From assembly GCF_000003605.2 (NCBI RefSeq), contig NW_003107550.1:18384-82383 (forward strand): DNA of 64,000 nt. Direction: 5' to 3'. How positions within the stretch are numbered: the stretch's first letter is position 1; every line of letters starts with the position of its first letter. Source of the stretch: Saccoglossus kowalevskii (lineage: Eukaryota; Hemichordata; Enteropneusta; Harrimaniidae). Under the pieces are notes generated by a model that saw only the letters and a list, made by a program, of their open reading frames with translations, did not search any database and was not told the DNA's origin. Both the position numbers and the translations under genes were made by a program. This document shows positions 1 to 8,754 of the stretch, in pieces.

Positions 1-27
1 CTGGTAAATATGCTAGTGGCCAATGAA

Positions 28-368
28 CCTAGGGATTATTGACCTGACTGTAATCAAGTTTGACCACCTGGTAAATATGCTAGTGGCCAATGAACCTCGG
101 CTGATAGACCTGACTGTAATCAAGTTTGACCACCTGGTAAATATGCTAGTGACCACTGAACCTAGGCTGATAGACCTGACCTGACTGTAATCAAGTTTGA
201 CCACCTGGTAAATATGCTGGTGGCCAATGAACCTAGGCTGATAGACCTGACTGTAATCACGTTTGACCACCTGGTAAATATGCTAGTGGCCAGTGAACCT
301 AGGCTGATAGACCTGACCTGACTGTAATCAAGTTTGACCACCTGGTAAATATGCTAGTGGCCAATGAA
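28..368 (+). repeat. 341-bp short alpha HOR
   Basis: Five monomers starting with the CCTAGGGATTATTG type (67 bp) and carrying two 71-bp CTGAC-duplication monomers (near 171-190 and 311-325). It reads as an alpha heptamer that lost two monomers. The same 341-bp form recurs at 23720-24060, and its opening recurs at 53248, so the deletion was itself amplified. Confidence 0.88.
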
Positions 369-836
369 CCTAGGGATTATAGACCTGACTGTAATCAAGT
401 TTGACCACCTGGTAAATATGCTAGTGGCCAATGAACCTAGGCTGATAGATCTGACTGTAATCAAGTTTGACCACCTGGTAAATATGCTAGTGACCACTGA
501 ACCTAGGCTGATAGACCTGACTGTATTCAAGTTTGACCACCTGATAAATATGCTGGTTGCCAATGAACCTCGGCTGATAGACCTGACTGTAATCAAGTTT
601 GACCACCTGGTAAATATGCTAGTGGCCAATGAACCTAGGCTGATAAACCTGACTGTAATCAAGTTTGACCACCTGGTAAATATGCTGGTGGCCAATGAAC
701 CTAGGCTGATAGACCTGACTGTAATCACGTTTGACCACCTGGTAAATATGCTAGTGGCCAGTGAACCTAGGCTGATAGACCTGACCTGACTGTAATCAAG
801 TTTGACCACCTGGTAAATATGCTAGTGGCCAATGAA
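369..836 (+). repeat. alpha HOR, 468 bp (7 monomers)
   Basis: The order of types is: GGGATTATAG (67 bp); a plain type ending GTGACCACTGAA; a GTATTCAAG type with CTGATAAATATG; a CCTCGG type; a GTGG type; an AATCACG type ending GCCAGTGAA; and a 71-bp GACCTGACCTGACTG type. The sum is 67+5x66+71 = 468. It is followed directly by beta, as at 7488 and 43654. Confidence 0.92.
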
Positions 837-1105
837 CCTAGGCCGATAGACCTGACTGTAATCAAGTTTGACCACCTGGTAAATATGCTAGTGGCCAATG
901 AACCTAGGCTGATAGACCTGACTGTAATCAAGTTTGACCACCTGGTAAATATGCTAGTGGCCAATGAACGTAGGCTGATAGACCTGACTGTAATCACGTT
1001 TGACCACCTGGTAAATATGCTAGTGGCCAATGAACCTAGGCTGATAGACCTGACCTGACTGTAATCAAGTTTGACCACCTGGTAAATATGCTAGTGGCCA
1101 ATGAA
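837..1105 (+). repeat. beta HOR, 269 bp (4 monomers)
   Basis: Begins with the GGCCGATAG monomer, then a plain one, then GAACGTAGG followed by AATCACG, and ends with a 71-bp CTGAC-duplication monomer (3x66+71 = 269). Six copies of exactly this length are present, starting at 837, 7956, 17993, 19067, 39853 and 44122. Confidence 0.92.
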
Positions 1106-1120
1106 CCTAGGCTGATAGAC

Positions 1121-1186
1121 CTGACTGTAATCAAGTTTGACCACCTGGTAAATATGCTAGTGGCCAATGAACCTAGGCTGATAGAC
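1121..1186 (+). repeat. canonical 66-bp monomer (reference copy)
   Basis: This copy carries the majority base at every position I compared by eye, so it serves as the reference for the types named here. It has 29 G or C of 66 and no CpG. It contains one AvrII palindrome (CCTAGG), one MscI palindrome (TGGCCA), one E-box-like CACCTG, and one GGCCAATGA that fits the CCAAT-box consensus RRCCAATSR. Sixty-six bp is 22 codons, which explains the artificial long open frames across the array. Confidence 0.95.
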
Positions 1187-1370
1187 CTGACTGTAATCAA
1201 GTTTGACCACCTGGTAAATATGCCAGTGGCCAATGAACCTAGGGATTATAGACCTGACTGTAATCAAGTTTGACCACATGGTAAAAATGCTGGTTGCCAA
1301 TGAACCTAGGCTGATAGACCTGACTGTATTCAAGTTTGACCACCTGGTAAATATGCTAGTGGCCAATGAA

Positions 1371-1768
1371 CCTAGGGATTATAGACCTGACTGTAATCAA
1401 GTTTGACCACCTGGTAAATATGCTAGTGGCCAATGAATCTAGGCTGATAGACCTGACTGTAATCAAGTTTGACCACCTGGTAAATATGCTTGTTGCCAAC
1501 GAACCTTAGGCTGATAGACCTGACTGTAATCAAGTTTGACCACCTGGTAAATATGCTAGAGGCCAATGAACCTCGGCTGATAGACCTGACTGTAATCAAG
1601 TTTGACCACCTGGTAAAAATGCTAGTGGCCAATGAACCTAGGCTGATAGACCTGACTGTAATCAAGTTTGACCACCTGGTAAATATGCTAGAGGCCAATG
1701 AACCTCGGCTGATAGACCTGACTGTAATCAAGTTTGACCACCTGGTAAATATGCTAGTGGCCAATGAA
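1371..1768 (+). repeat. gamma HOR, 398 bp (6 monomers)
   Basis: The order is GGGATTATAG (67 bp), GAATCTAGG, GCTTGTTGCCAACGAACC with CCTTAGG (67 bp), CTAGAGGCC with CCTCGG, plain, then CTAGAGGCC with CCTCGG again. The same 398-bp spacing is found at 8357, 44861 and 61435. A second, rearranged gamma-like run follows at 1769-2300. Confidence 0.88.
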
Positions 1769-2969
1769 CCTAGGGATTATAGACCTGACTGTAATCAAGT
1801 TTGACCACCTGGTAAATATGCTAGTGGCCAATGAATCTAGGCTGATAGACCTGACTGTAATCAAGTTTGACCACCTGGTAAATATGCTTGTTGCCAACGA
1901 ACCTTAGGCTGATAGACCTGACTGTAATCAAGTTTGACCACCTGGTAAATATGCTAGAGGCCAATCAACCTCGGCTGATAGACCTGACTGTAATCAAGTT
2001 TGACCACCTGGTAAATATGCTTGTTGCCAACGAACCTTAGGCTGATAGACCTGACTGTAATCAAGTTTGACCACCTGGTAAATATGCTTGAGGCCAATGA
2101 ACCTCGGCTGATAGACCTGACTGTAATCAAGTTTGACCACCTGGTAAATATGCTAGTGGCCAATGAACGTAGGCTGATAGACCTGACTGTAATCACGTTT
2201 GACCACCTGGTAAATTTGCTAGTGGCCAATGAACCTAGGCTGATAGACCTGACCTGACTGTAATCAAGTTTGACCACCTGGTAAATATGCTAGTGGCCAA
2301 TGAACCTAGGCTGGTAGACCTGACTGTAATCAAGTTTGACCACCTGGTAAATATGCTAGTGGCCAATGAACCTAGGCTGATAGACCTGACTGTAATCAAG
2401 TTTGACCACCTGGTAAATATGCTAGTGGCCAATGAACCTAGGGATTATAGACCTGACTGTAATCAAGTTTAACCACCTTGTAAATATGCTAGTGGCCAAT
2501 GAACCTAGGGATTATAGACCTGACTGTAATCAAGTTTGACCACCTGGTAAATATGCTAGTGGCCAATGAATCTAGCTGATAGACCTGACTGTAATCAAGT
2601 TTGACCACCTGGTAAATATGCTGGTGGCCAATGAACCTCTGTGCTGATAGACCTGACTGTAATCAAGTTTGACCACCTGGTAAATATGCTGGTGGCCAAT
2701 GAACCTAGGCTGATAGACCTGACTGTAATCAAGTTTGACCACCTGGTAAATATGCTGGTGGCCAATGAACCTATGCTGATAGACCTGACTGTAATCAAGT
2801 TTGACCACCTGGTAAATATGCTGGTTGCCAATGAACCTAGGCTGATAGACCTGACTGTAATCAAAGGTTTGACCACCTGGTAAATATGCTGGTGCCCAAT
2901 GAACCTAGGCTGATAGACCTGACTGTAATCAAGTTTGACCACCTGGTAAATATGCTGGTGGCCAATCAA
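1769..2969 (+). repeat. gamma-like and 537-like monomers leading to delta
   Basis: The stretch holds GAATCTAGG and CTTGTTGCCAACG monomers to about 2100. Next come GAACGTAGG with AATCACG and an AAATTTGCTAG variant, a 71-bp monomer near 2250, and a GGCTGGTAGACC monomer. A GTTTAACCACCTTG monomer at about 2465 follows, then GGTGG-type monomers with a 68-bp ATCAAAGG junction near 2860. The same order leads into delta at 16.2-16.7 kb. No gene or unique DNA. Confidence 0.85.
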
Positions 2970-3498
2970 CCTAGGCTGATAGACCTGACTGTAATCAAGT
3001 TTGACCACCTGGTAAATATGCTAGTTGGCAATGAACCTAGGCTGATAGACCTGACTGTAATCAAGTTTGACCACCTGGTAAATATGCTAGTGGCCAATGA
3101 ACCTAGGCTGATAGACCTGACTGTAATCAAGTTTGACCACCTGGCAAATATGCTACTGGCCAATGAACCTAGACTGATAGACCTGACTGTAATCAAGTTT
3201 GACCACCTGGTAAATATGCTAGTGGCCAATGAACCTAGGCTGATAGACCTGACTGTAATCAAGTTTGACCACCTGGTAAATATGCTGGTGGCCAATGAAC
3301 CTAGGCTGATAGATCTTACTGTAATCAAGTTTGACCGCCTGGTAAATATGCTAGTGGCCAATGAACCTAGGCTGATAGACCTGACTGTAATCAAGTTTGA
3401 CCACCTGGTAAATATGCTAGTGGCCAATGAACCTAAGGCTGATAGACCTGACTGTAATCAAGTTTGACCACCTGGTAAATATGCTGGTTGCCAACGAA
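2970..3498 (+). repeat. delta HOR, 529 bp (8 monomers)
   Basis: It opens just after CAATCAACC. Internal markers in order are GTTGGCAATG, CTGGCAAATATGCTACTGGC, CCTAGACTG, GACCGCCTGG, and a closing 67-bp CCTAAGG monomer followed by a second CCTAAGG. Copies of identical length lie at 16732, 42321 and 63038 (offsets 13,762, 39,351 and 60,068 bp). Confidence 0.92.
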
Positions 3499-3780
3499 CC
3501 TAAGGCTGATAGACCTGACTGTAATCAAGTTTGACCACCTGGTAAATATGCTAGTGGCCAATGAACCTAGGCTGATAGACCTGACTGTAATCAAGTTTGA
3601 CCACCTGGTAAATATGCTAGTGGCCAATGAACCTAGGCTGATAGACCTGACCTGACTGTAATCAAGTTTGACCACCTGGTAAATATGCTAGTGGCCAATG
3701 AACCTAGGCTGATAGACCTGACTGTAATCAAGTTTGACCACCTGGTAAATATGCTAGTGGCCAATGAACCTATGCTGATA

Positions 3781-3978
3781 GATTTGACTGTAATCAAGTT
3801 TGACCACCTGGTAAATATGCTGGTGGCCAATGAACCTAGGCTGATAGACCTGACTGTAATCAAGTTTGACTACCTGGTAGATATGCTGGTGGCCAATGAA
3901 CCTAGGCTGATAGACCTGACTGTAATCAAGTTTGACCACCTGGTAAATATGCTGGTGGCCAATGAACCTAGGCTGATA
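3781..3978 (+). repeat. eta trimer, 198 bp
   Basis: Bounded by GATTTGACTG at the start and GACCAGACTG just after the end, with GGTAGATATG inside. It occurs with exactly 198-bp spacing at 3781, 5366, 10097, 13481 and 28351. Related copies without the closing marker lie at 17406 and 56321. Here and at 28351 the middle monomer also has GACTACCTGG. Confidence 0.9.
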
Positions 3979-4197
3979 GACCAGACTGTAATCAAGTCTG
4001 ACCACCTGGTAAATATGCTGGTGGCCAATGAACCTCGGCTGATAGACCTGACTGTAATCAAGTTTGACCACCTGGTAAATATGCTGGTGGCTAATGAACC
4101 TAGGCTGATAGACCTGACTGTAATCAAGTTTGACCACCTGGTAAATATGCTAGTGGCCAATGACTCTAGGCTGATAGACCTGACTGTAATCAAGTTT

Positions 4198-4302
4198 GAC
4201 CCCCTGGTAAATATGTTGTTTGCTAATAAACGTAGGCCGATAGACCTGGCTGTTATCAAGTTTGACCCCCTGGTAAATATGCTGTTTGCTAATAAACTTA
4301 GG
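4198..4302 (+). repeat. epsilon diverged marker, 105 bp
   Basis: The most diverged recurrent monomers in the window: GACCCCCTGG, ATGTTGTTTGCTAATAAACG, AGGCCGATAG, GGCTGTTATC, then GACCCCC again and CTGTTTGCTAATAAACTTAGG. Full 105-bp copies lie at 4198, 10514, 28768, 46756, 53688 and 55281. The preceding monomer always ends in AATGACTCTAGG or AATGAATCTAGG. Confidence 0.93.
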
Positions 4303-5150
4303 CTGATAGACCTGACTGTAATCAAGTTTGACCACCTGGTAAATATGCTCGTTGCCAATGAACCTAGGCTGATAGACCTGACTGTAATCAAAAGTTTGAC
4401 CACCTGGTAAATATGCTGGTGGCCAATGAACCTAGGCTGATAGACCTGACTGTAATCAAGTTTGACCACCTGATAAATATGCTGGTGGCCAATGAACCTC
4501 GGCTGATAGACCTGACTGAAATCAAGTTTGACCACCTGGTAAATATGCTGGTGGCCAATGAACCTAGGCTGATAGACTTGACTGTAATCAAGTTTGACCA
4601 CCTGGTAAATATGCTGGTGGCCAATGAACCTCGGCTGATAGACTTGACTGTAATCAAGTTTGACCACCTGGTAAATATGCTGGTGGCCAATGAACCTCGG
4701 CTGATAGACCTGACTGTAATCAAGTTTGACCACCTGGTAAATATGCTGGTGGCCAATGAACCTAGGCTTATAGACCTGACTGTAATCAAGTTTGACCACC
4801 TGGTAAATATGCTGGTGGCCAATGAACCTAGGCTGATAGACCTGACTGTAATCAAGTTTGACCACCTGGTAAATATGCTGGTTGCCAATGAACCTAGGCT
4901 GATAGACCTGACTGTAATCAAAAGTTTGACCACCTGGTAAATATGCTGGTGGCCAATGAACCTAGGCTGATAGACCTGACTGTAATCAAGTTTGACCACC
5001 TGGTAGATATGCTGGTGGCCAATGAACCTAGGCTGATAGACCTGACTGTAATCAAGTTTGACCACCTGGTAAATATGCTGGTGGCCAATGAACCTAGGCT
5101 GATAGACCAGACTGTAATCAAGTTTGACCACCTGGTAAATATGCTAGTGG
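4303..5150 (+). repeat. GTGG-type monomer run with 68-bp junctions
   Basis: Monomers here mostly read ATGCTGGTGG rather than ATGCTAGTGG, often with CCTCGG, GACTTGACTG or CTGAAATC. ATCAAAAG (68-bp) monomers fall near 4390 and 4920. The run copies 10619-11195 at an offset of 6,316 bp. The G in CTGGTGG removes a reverse-strand stop, so long artificial reverse-strand frames concentrate here. No gene. Confidence 0.85.
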
Positions 5151-5240
5151 CCAATGACTCTAAGGCTGATAGACTGACTGTAATCAGTTTGACCACTGGT
5201 AATATGCTGGTTGCCAACGAACTAAGTCTGATAGTCCTGA
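5151..5240. other. indel-rich tract (possible sequence error)
   Basis: Several one-base losses fall close together: AGACTGACTG for AGACCTGACTG, AATCAGTTTG for AATCAAGTTTG, GACCACTGG for GACCACCTGG, GGTAATATG for GGTAAATATG, and CGAACTAAG. All are losses from short homopolymers. This could be unpolished long-read sequence or a genuine decayed junction. Confidence 0.7.
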
Positions 5241-6820
5241 CTGTAATCAAGTTTGACCACCTGGTAAATATGCTAGTGGCCAATGAACCTAGGCTGATAG
5301 ACCTGACTGTAATCAAGTTTGACCACCTGGTAAATATGCTAGTGGCCAATGAACCTAGGCTGATAGATTTGACTGTAATCAAGTTTGACCACCTGGTAAA
5401 TATGCTGGTGGCCAATGAACCTAGGCTGATAGACCTGACTGTAATCAAGTTTGACCACCTGGTAGATATGCTGGTGGCCAATGAACCTAGGCTGATAGAC
5501 CTGACTGTAATCAAGTTTGACCACCTGGTAAATATGCTGGTGGCCAATGAACCTAGGCTGATAGACCAGACTGTAATCAAGTTTGACCACCTGGTAAATA
5601 TGCTGGTGGCCAATGAACCTCGGCTGATAGACCTGACTGTAATCACGTTTGACCACCTGGTAAATATGCTGGTGGCTAATAAACTTAGGCTGATAGACCT
5701 GACTGTAATCAAGTTTGACCACCTGGTAAATATGCTAGTGGCCAATGAACCTAGGGATTATAGACCTGACTGTAATCAAGTTTAACCACCTTGTAAATAT
5801 GCTAGTGGCCAATGAACCGAGGCTGATAGACCTGACTGTAATCAAGTTTGACCACCTGGTAAATATGCTGGTTGCCAATGAACCTAGGCTGATAAACCTG
5901 ACTGTAATCAAAGGTTTGACCACCTGGTTATTATGCTTGGTGGCCAATGAACCTAGGGATTATAGACCTGACTGTAATCAAGTTTGACCACCTGGTAAAT
6001 ATGCTAGTGGCCCATGAACCTAGGCTGATAGAACTGGCTGTAATCAAGTTTGACCACCTGGTAAATATGCTAGTGACCACTGAACCTAGGCTGATAGACC
6101 TGACTGTATTCAAGTTTGACCACCTGATAAATATGCTGGTTGCCAATGATCCTCGGCTGATAGACCTGACTGTAATCAAGTTTGACCACCTGGTAAATAT
6201 GCTGGTGGCCAATGAACCTAGGCTGATAGACCTGACTGTAATCAAGTTTGACCACCTGGTAAATATGCTAGTGGCCAATGAACCTAGGCTGATAGACCTG
6301 ACTGTAATCACGTTTGACCACCTGGTAAATATGCTAGTGGCCAGTGAACCTAGGCTGATAGACCTGACCTGACTGTAATCAAGTTTGACCACCTGGTAAA
6401 TATGCTAGTGGCCAATGAACCTAGGCTGATAGACCTGACTGTAATCAAGTTTGACCACCTGGTAAATATGCTAGTGGCCAATGAACCTAGGCTGATATAC
6501 CTGACTGTAATCAAGTTTGACCACCTGGTAAATATGCTAGTGGCCAATGAACGTAGGCTGATATACCTGACTGTAATCACGTTTGACCACCTGGTAAATA
6601 TGCTAGTGGCCAATGAACCTAGGCTGATAGACCTGACCTGACTGTAATCAAGTTTGACCACCTGGTAAATATGCTAGTGGCCAATGAACCTAGGCTGATA
6701 GACCTGACTGTAATCAAGTTTGACCACCTGGTAAATATGCTAGTGTCCAATGAACCTAGGCTGATAGACCTGACTGTAATCAAGTTTGACCACCTGGTAA
6801 ATATGCTAGTGGCCAATGAA
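5241..6820 (+). repeat. mixed monomers: eta copy, zeta and 71-bp types
   Basis: Contains eta at 5366-5563 and GTGG-type monomers with AATAAACTTAGG near 5685. A GTTTAACCACCTTG monomer lies at about 5780. A zeta pair (GCCCATGAACC, then GAACTGGCTG at 6031) follows, then an alpha-like tail ending in a 71-bp monomer near 6365 and a beta-like group with GATATACCTG and AATCACG to a second 71-bp monomer near 6635. The order at 6.4-7.0 kb recurs at 25.0-25.6 and 38.0-39.3 kb. Confidence 0.85.
5366..5563 (+). repeat. eta trimer, 198 bp
   Basis: Starts at GATTTGACTG, has GGTAGATATG near 5463, and is followed by GACCAGACTG. It follows the indel-rich tract rather than a delta module. Confidence 0.88.
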
Positions 6821-7019
6821 CCTAGGGATTATAGACCTGACTGTAATCAAGTTTAACCACCTTGTAAATATGCTAGTGGCCAATGAACCGAGGCTGATAG
6901 ACCTGACTGTAATCAAGTTTGACCACATGGTAAATATGCTAGTTGCCAATGAACCTAGGCTGATAGACCTGACTGTATTCAAGTTTGACCACCTGGTAAA
7001 TATGCTAGTGACCAATGAA
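6821..7019 (+). repeat. kappa trimer, 199 bp
   Basis: Three monomers: GGGATTATAG with GTTTAACCACCTTG, then GAACCGAGG with GACCACATGG, then a GTATTCAAG monomer ending GTGACCAATGAA. The 199-bp spacing between flanking CCTAGGGATTATAG sites is exact at 6821, 11607, 12204, 13865, 22586, 25398, 27262, 38386, 39119 and 48051. Here it leads straight into alpha. Confidence 0.9.
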
Positions 7020-7955
7020 CCTAGGGATTATAGACCTGACTGTAATCAAGTTTGACCACCTGGTAAATATGCTAGTGGCCAATGAACCTAGGCTGATAGA
7101 CCTGACTGTAATCAAGTTTGACCACCTGGTAAATATGCTAGTGACCACTGAACCTAGGCTAATAGACCTGACTGTATTCAAGTTTGACCACCTGATAAAT
7201 ATGCTGGTTGCCAATGAACCTCGGCTGATAGACCTGACTGTAATCAAGTTTGACCACCTGGTAAATATGCTAGTGGCCAATGAACCTAGGCTGATAGACC
7301 TGACTGTAATCAAGTTTGACCACCTGGTAAATATGCTGGTGGCCAATGAACCTAGGCTGATAGACCTGACTGTAATCACGTTTGACCACCTGGTAAATAT
7401 GCTAGTGGCCAGTGAACCTAGGCTGATAGACCTGACCTGACTGTAATCAAGTTTGACCACCTGGTAAATATGCTAGTGGCCAATGAACCTAGGGATTATA
7501 GACCTGACTGTAATCAAGTTTGACCACCTGGTAAATATGCTAGTGGCCAATGAACCTAGGCTGATAGACCTGACTGTAATCAAGTTTGACCACCTGGTAA
7601 ATATGCTAGTGACCACTGAACCTAGGCTGATAGACCTGACTGTATTCAAGTTTGACCACCTGATAAATATGCTGGTTGCCAATGAACCTCGGCTGATAGA
7701 CCTGACTGTAATCAAGTTTGACCACCTGGTAAATATGCTAGTGGCCAATGAACCTAGGCTGATAGACCTGACTGTAATCAAGTTTGACCACCTGGTAAAT
7801 ATGCTGGTGGCCAATGAACCTAGGCTGATAGACCTGACTGTAATCACGTTTGACCACCTGGTAAATATGCTAGTGGCCAGTGAACCTAGGCTGATAGACC
7901 TGACCTGACTGTAATCAAGTTTGACCACCTGGTAAATAAGCTAGTGGCCAATGAA
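7020..7955 (+). repeat. two tandem alpha HORs (468 bp x 2)
   Basis: Heptamers at 7020-7487 and 7488-7955 have the full alpha order and look nearly identical. The visible differences are few, for example GGCTAATAG near 7159 in the first copy and GGTAAATAAG near 7934 at the end of the second. This is direct evidence that 468 bp was itself a unit of amplification. Kappa precedes and beta follows. Confidence 0.93.
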
Positions 7956-8224
7956 CCTAGGCCGATAGACCTGACTGTAATCAAGTTTGACCACCTGGTA
8001 AATATGCTAGTGGCCAATGAACCAAGGCTGATAGACCTGACTGTAATCAAGTTTGACCACCTGGTAAATATGCTAGTGGCCAATGAACGTAGGCTGATAG
8101 ACCTGACTGTAATCACGTTTGACCACCTGGTAAATATGCTAGTGGCCAATGAACCTAGGCTGAGAGACCTGACCTGACTGTAATCAAGTTTGACCACCTG
8201 GTAAATATGCTAGTGGCCAATGAA
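7956..8224 (+). repeat. beta HOR, 269 bp
   Basis: Same order and length as 837-1105, with private changes (GAACCAAGG near 8030, GGCTGAGAGACC near 8160). It follows alpha directly and, after two monomers, precedes gamma. Confidence 0.9.
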
Positions 8225-8356
8225 CCTAGGCTGATAGACCTGACTGTAATCAAGTTTGACCACCTGGTAAATATGCTAGTGGCCAATGAACCTAGGCTGA
8301 TAGACCTGACTGTAATCAAGTTTGACCACCTGGTAAATATGCTAGTGGCCAATGAA

Positions 8357-8754
8357 CCTAGGGATTATAGACCTGACTGTAATCAAGTTTGACCACCTGG
8401 TAAATATGCTAGTGGCCAATGAATCTAGGCTGATAGACCTGACTGTAATCAAGTTTGACCACCTGGTAAATATGCTTGTTGCCAACGAACCTTCGGCTGA
8501 TAGACCTGACTGTAATCAAGTTTGACCACCTGGTAAATATGCTAGAGGCCAATGAACCTCGGCTGATAGACCTGACTGTAATCAAGTTTGACCACCTGGT
8601 AAATATGCTAGTGGCCAATGAACCTAGGCTGATAGACCTGACTGTAATCAAGTTTGACCACCTGGTAAATATGCTAGAGGCCAATGAACCTCGGCTGATA
8701 GACCTGACTGTAATCAAGTTTGACCACCTGGTAAATATGCTAGTGGCCAATGAA
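8357..8754 (+). repeat. gamma HOR, 398 bp
   Basis: Same hexamer as 1371-1768, with CCTTCGG in place of CCTTAGG near 8490. It restores the alpha-beta-gamma order seen at the left edge of the window. Confidence 0.88.

Larger units (their letters stand above)
3741..4428. repeat. long-range duplicate of 28311-28998
   Basis: This stretch and 28311-28998 match at a constant offset of 24,570 bp and share private variants: GACTACCTGG, CAAGTCTGACC, AATGACTCTAGG and the epsilon marker. I noticed no indel between the two until about 28998. The match is far closer than between neighbouring monomers. Confidence 0.9.

Noticed and set aside
1121-1186. CENP-B box, which would support a centromeric role
   Set aside because: The CENP-B box core needs TTCG and CGGG elements. 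The canonical monomer has no CpG, and no variant I saw fits. This does not exclude a centromeric role in lineages without CENP-B.
4943-5785. Forward open frame of 280 codons with a 22-residue leucine/valine-rich repeat, suggestive of a repeat or structural protein
   Set aside because: The frame runs through the indel-rich tract only because several one-base losses happen to cancel. It has no non-repeat N- or C-terminal region, no signal peptide and no conserved folding pattern that I can support.
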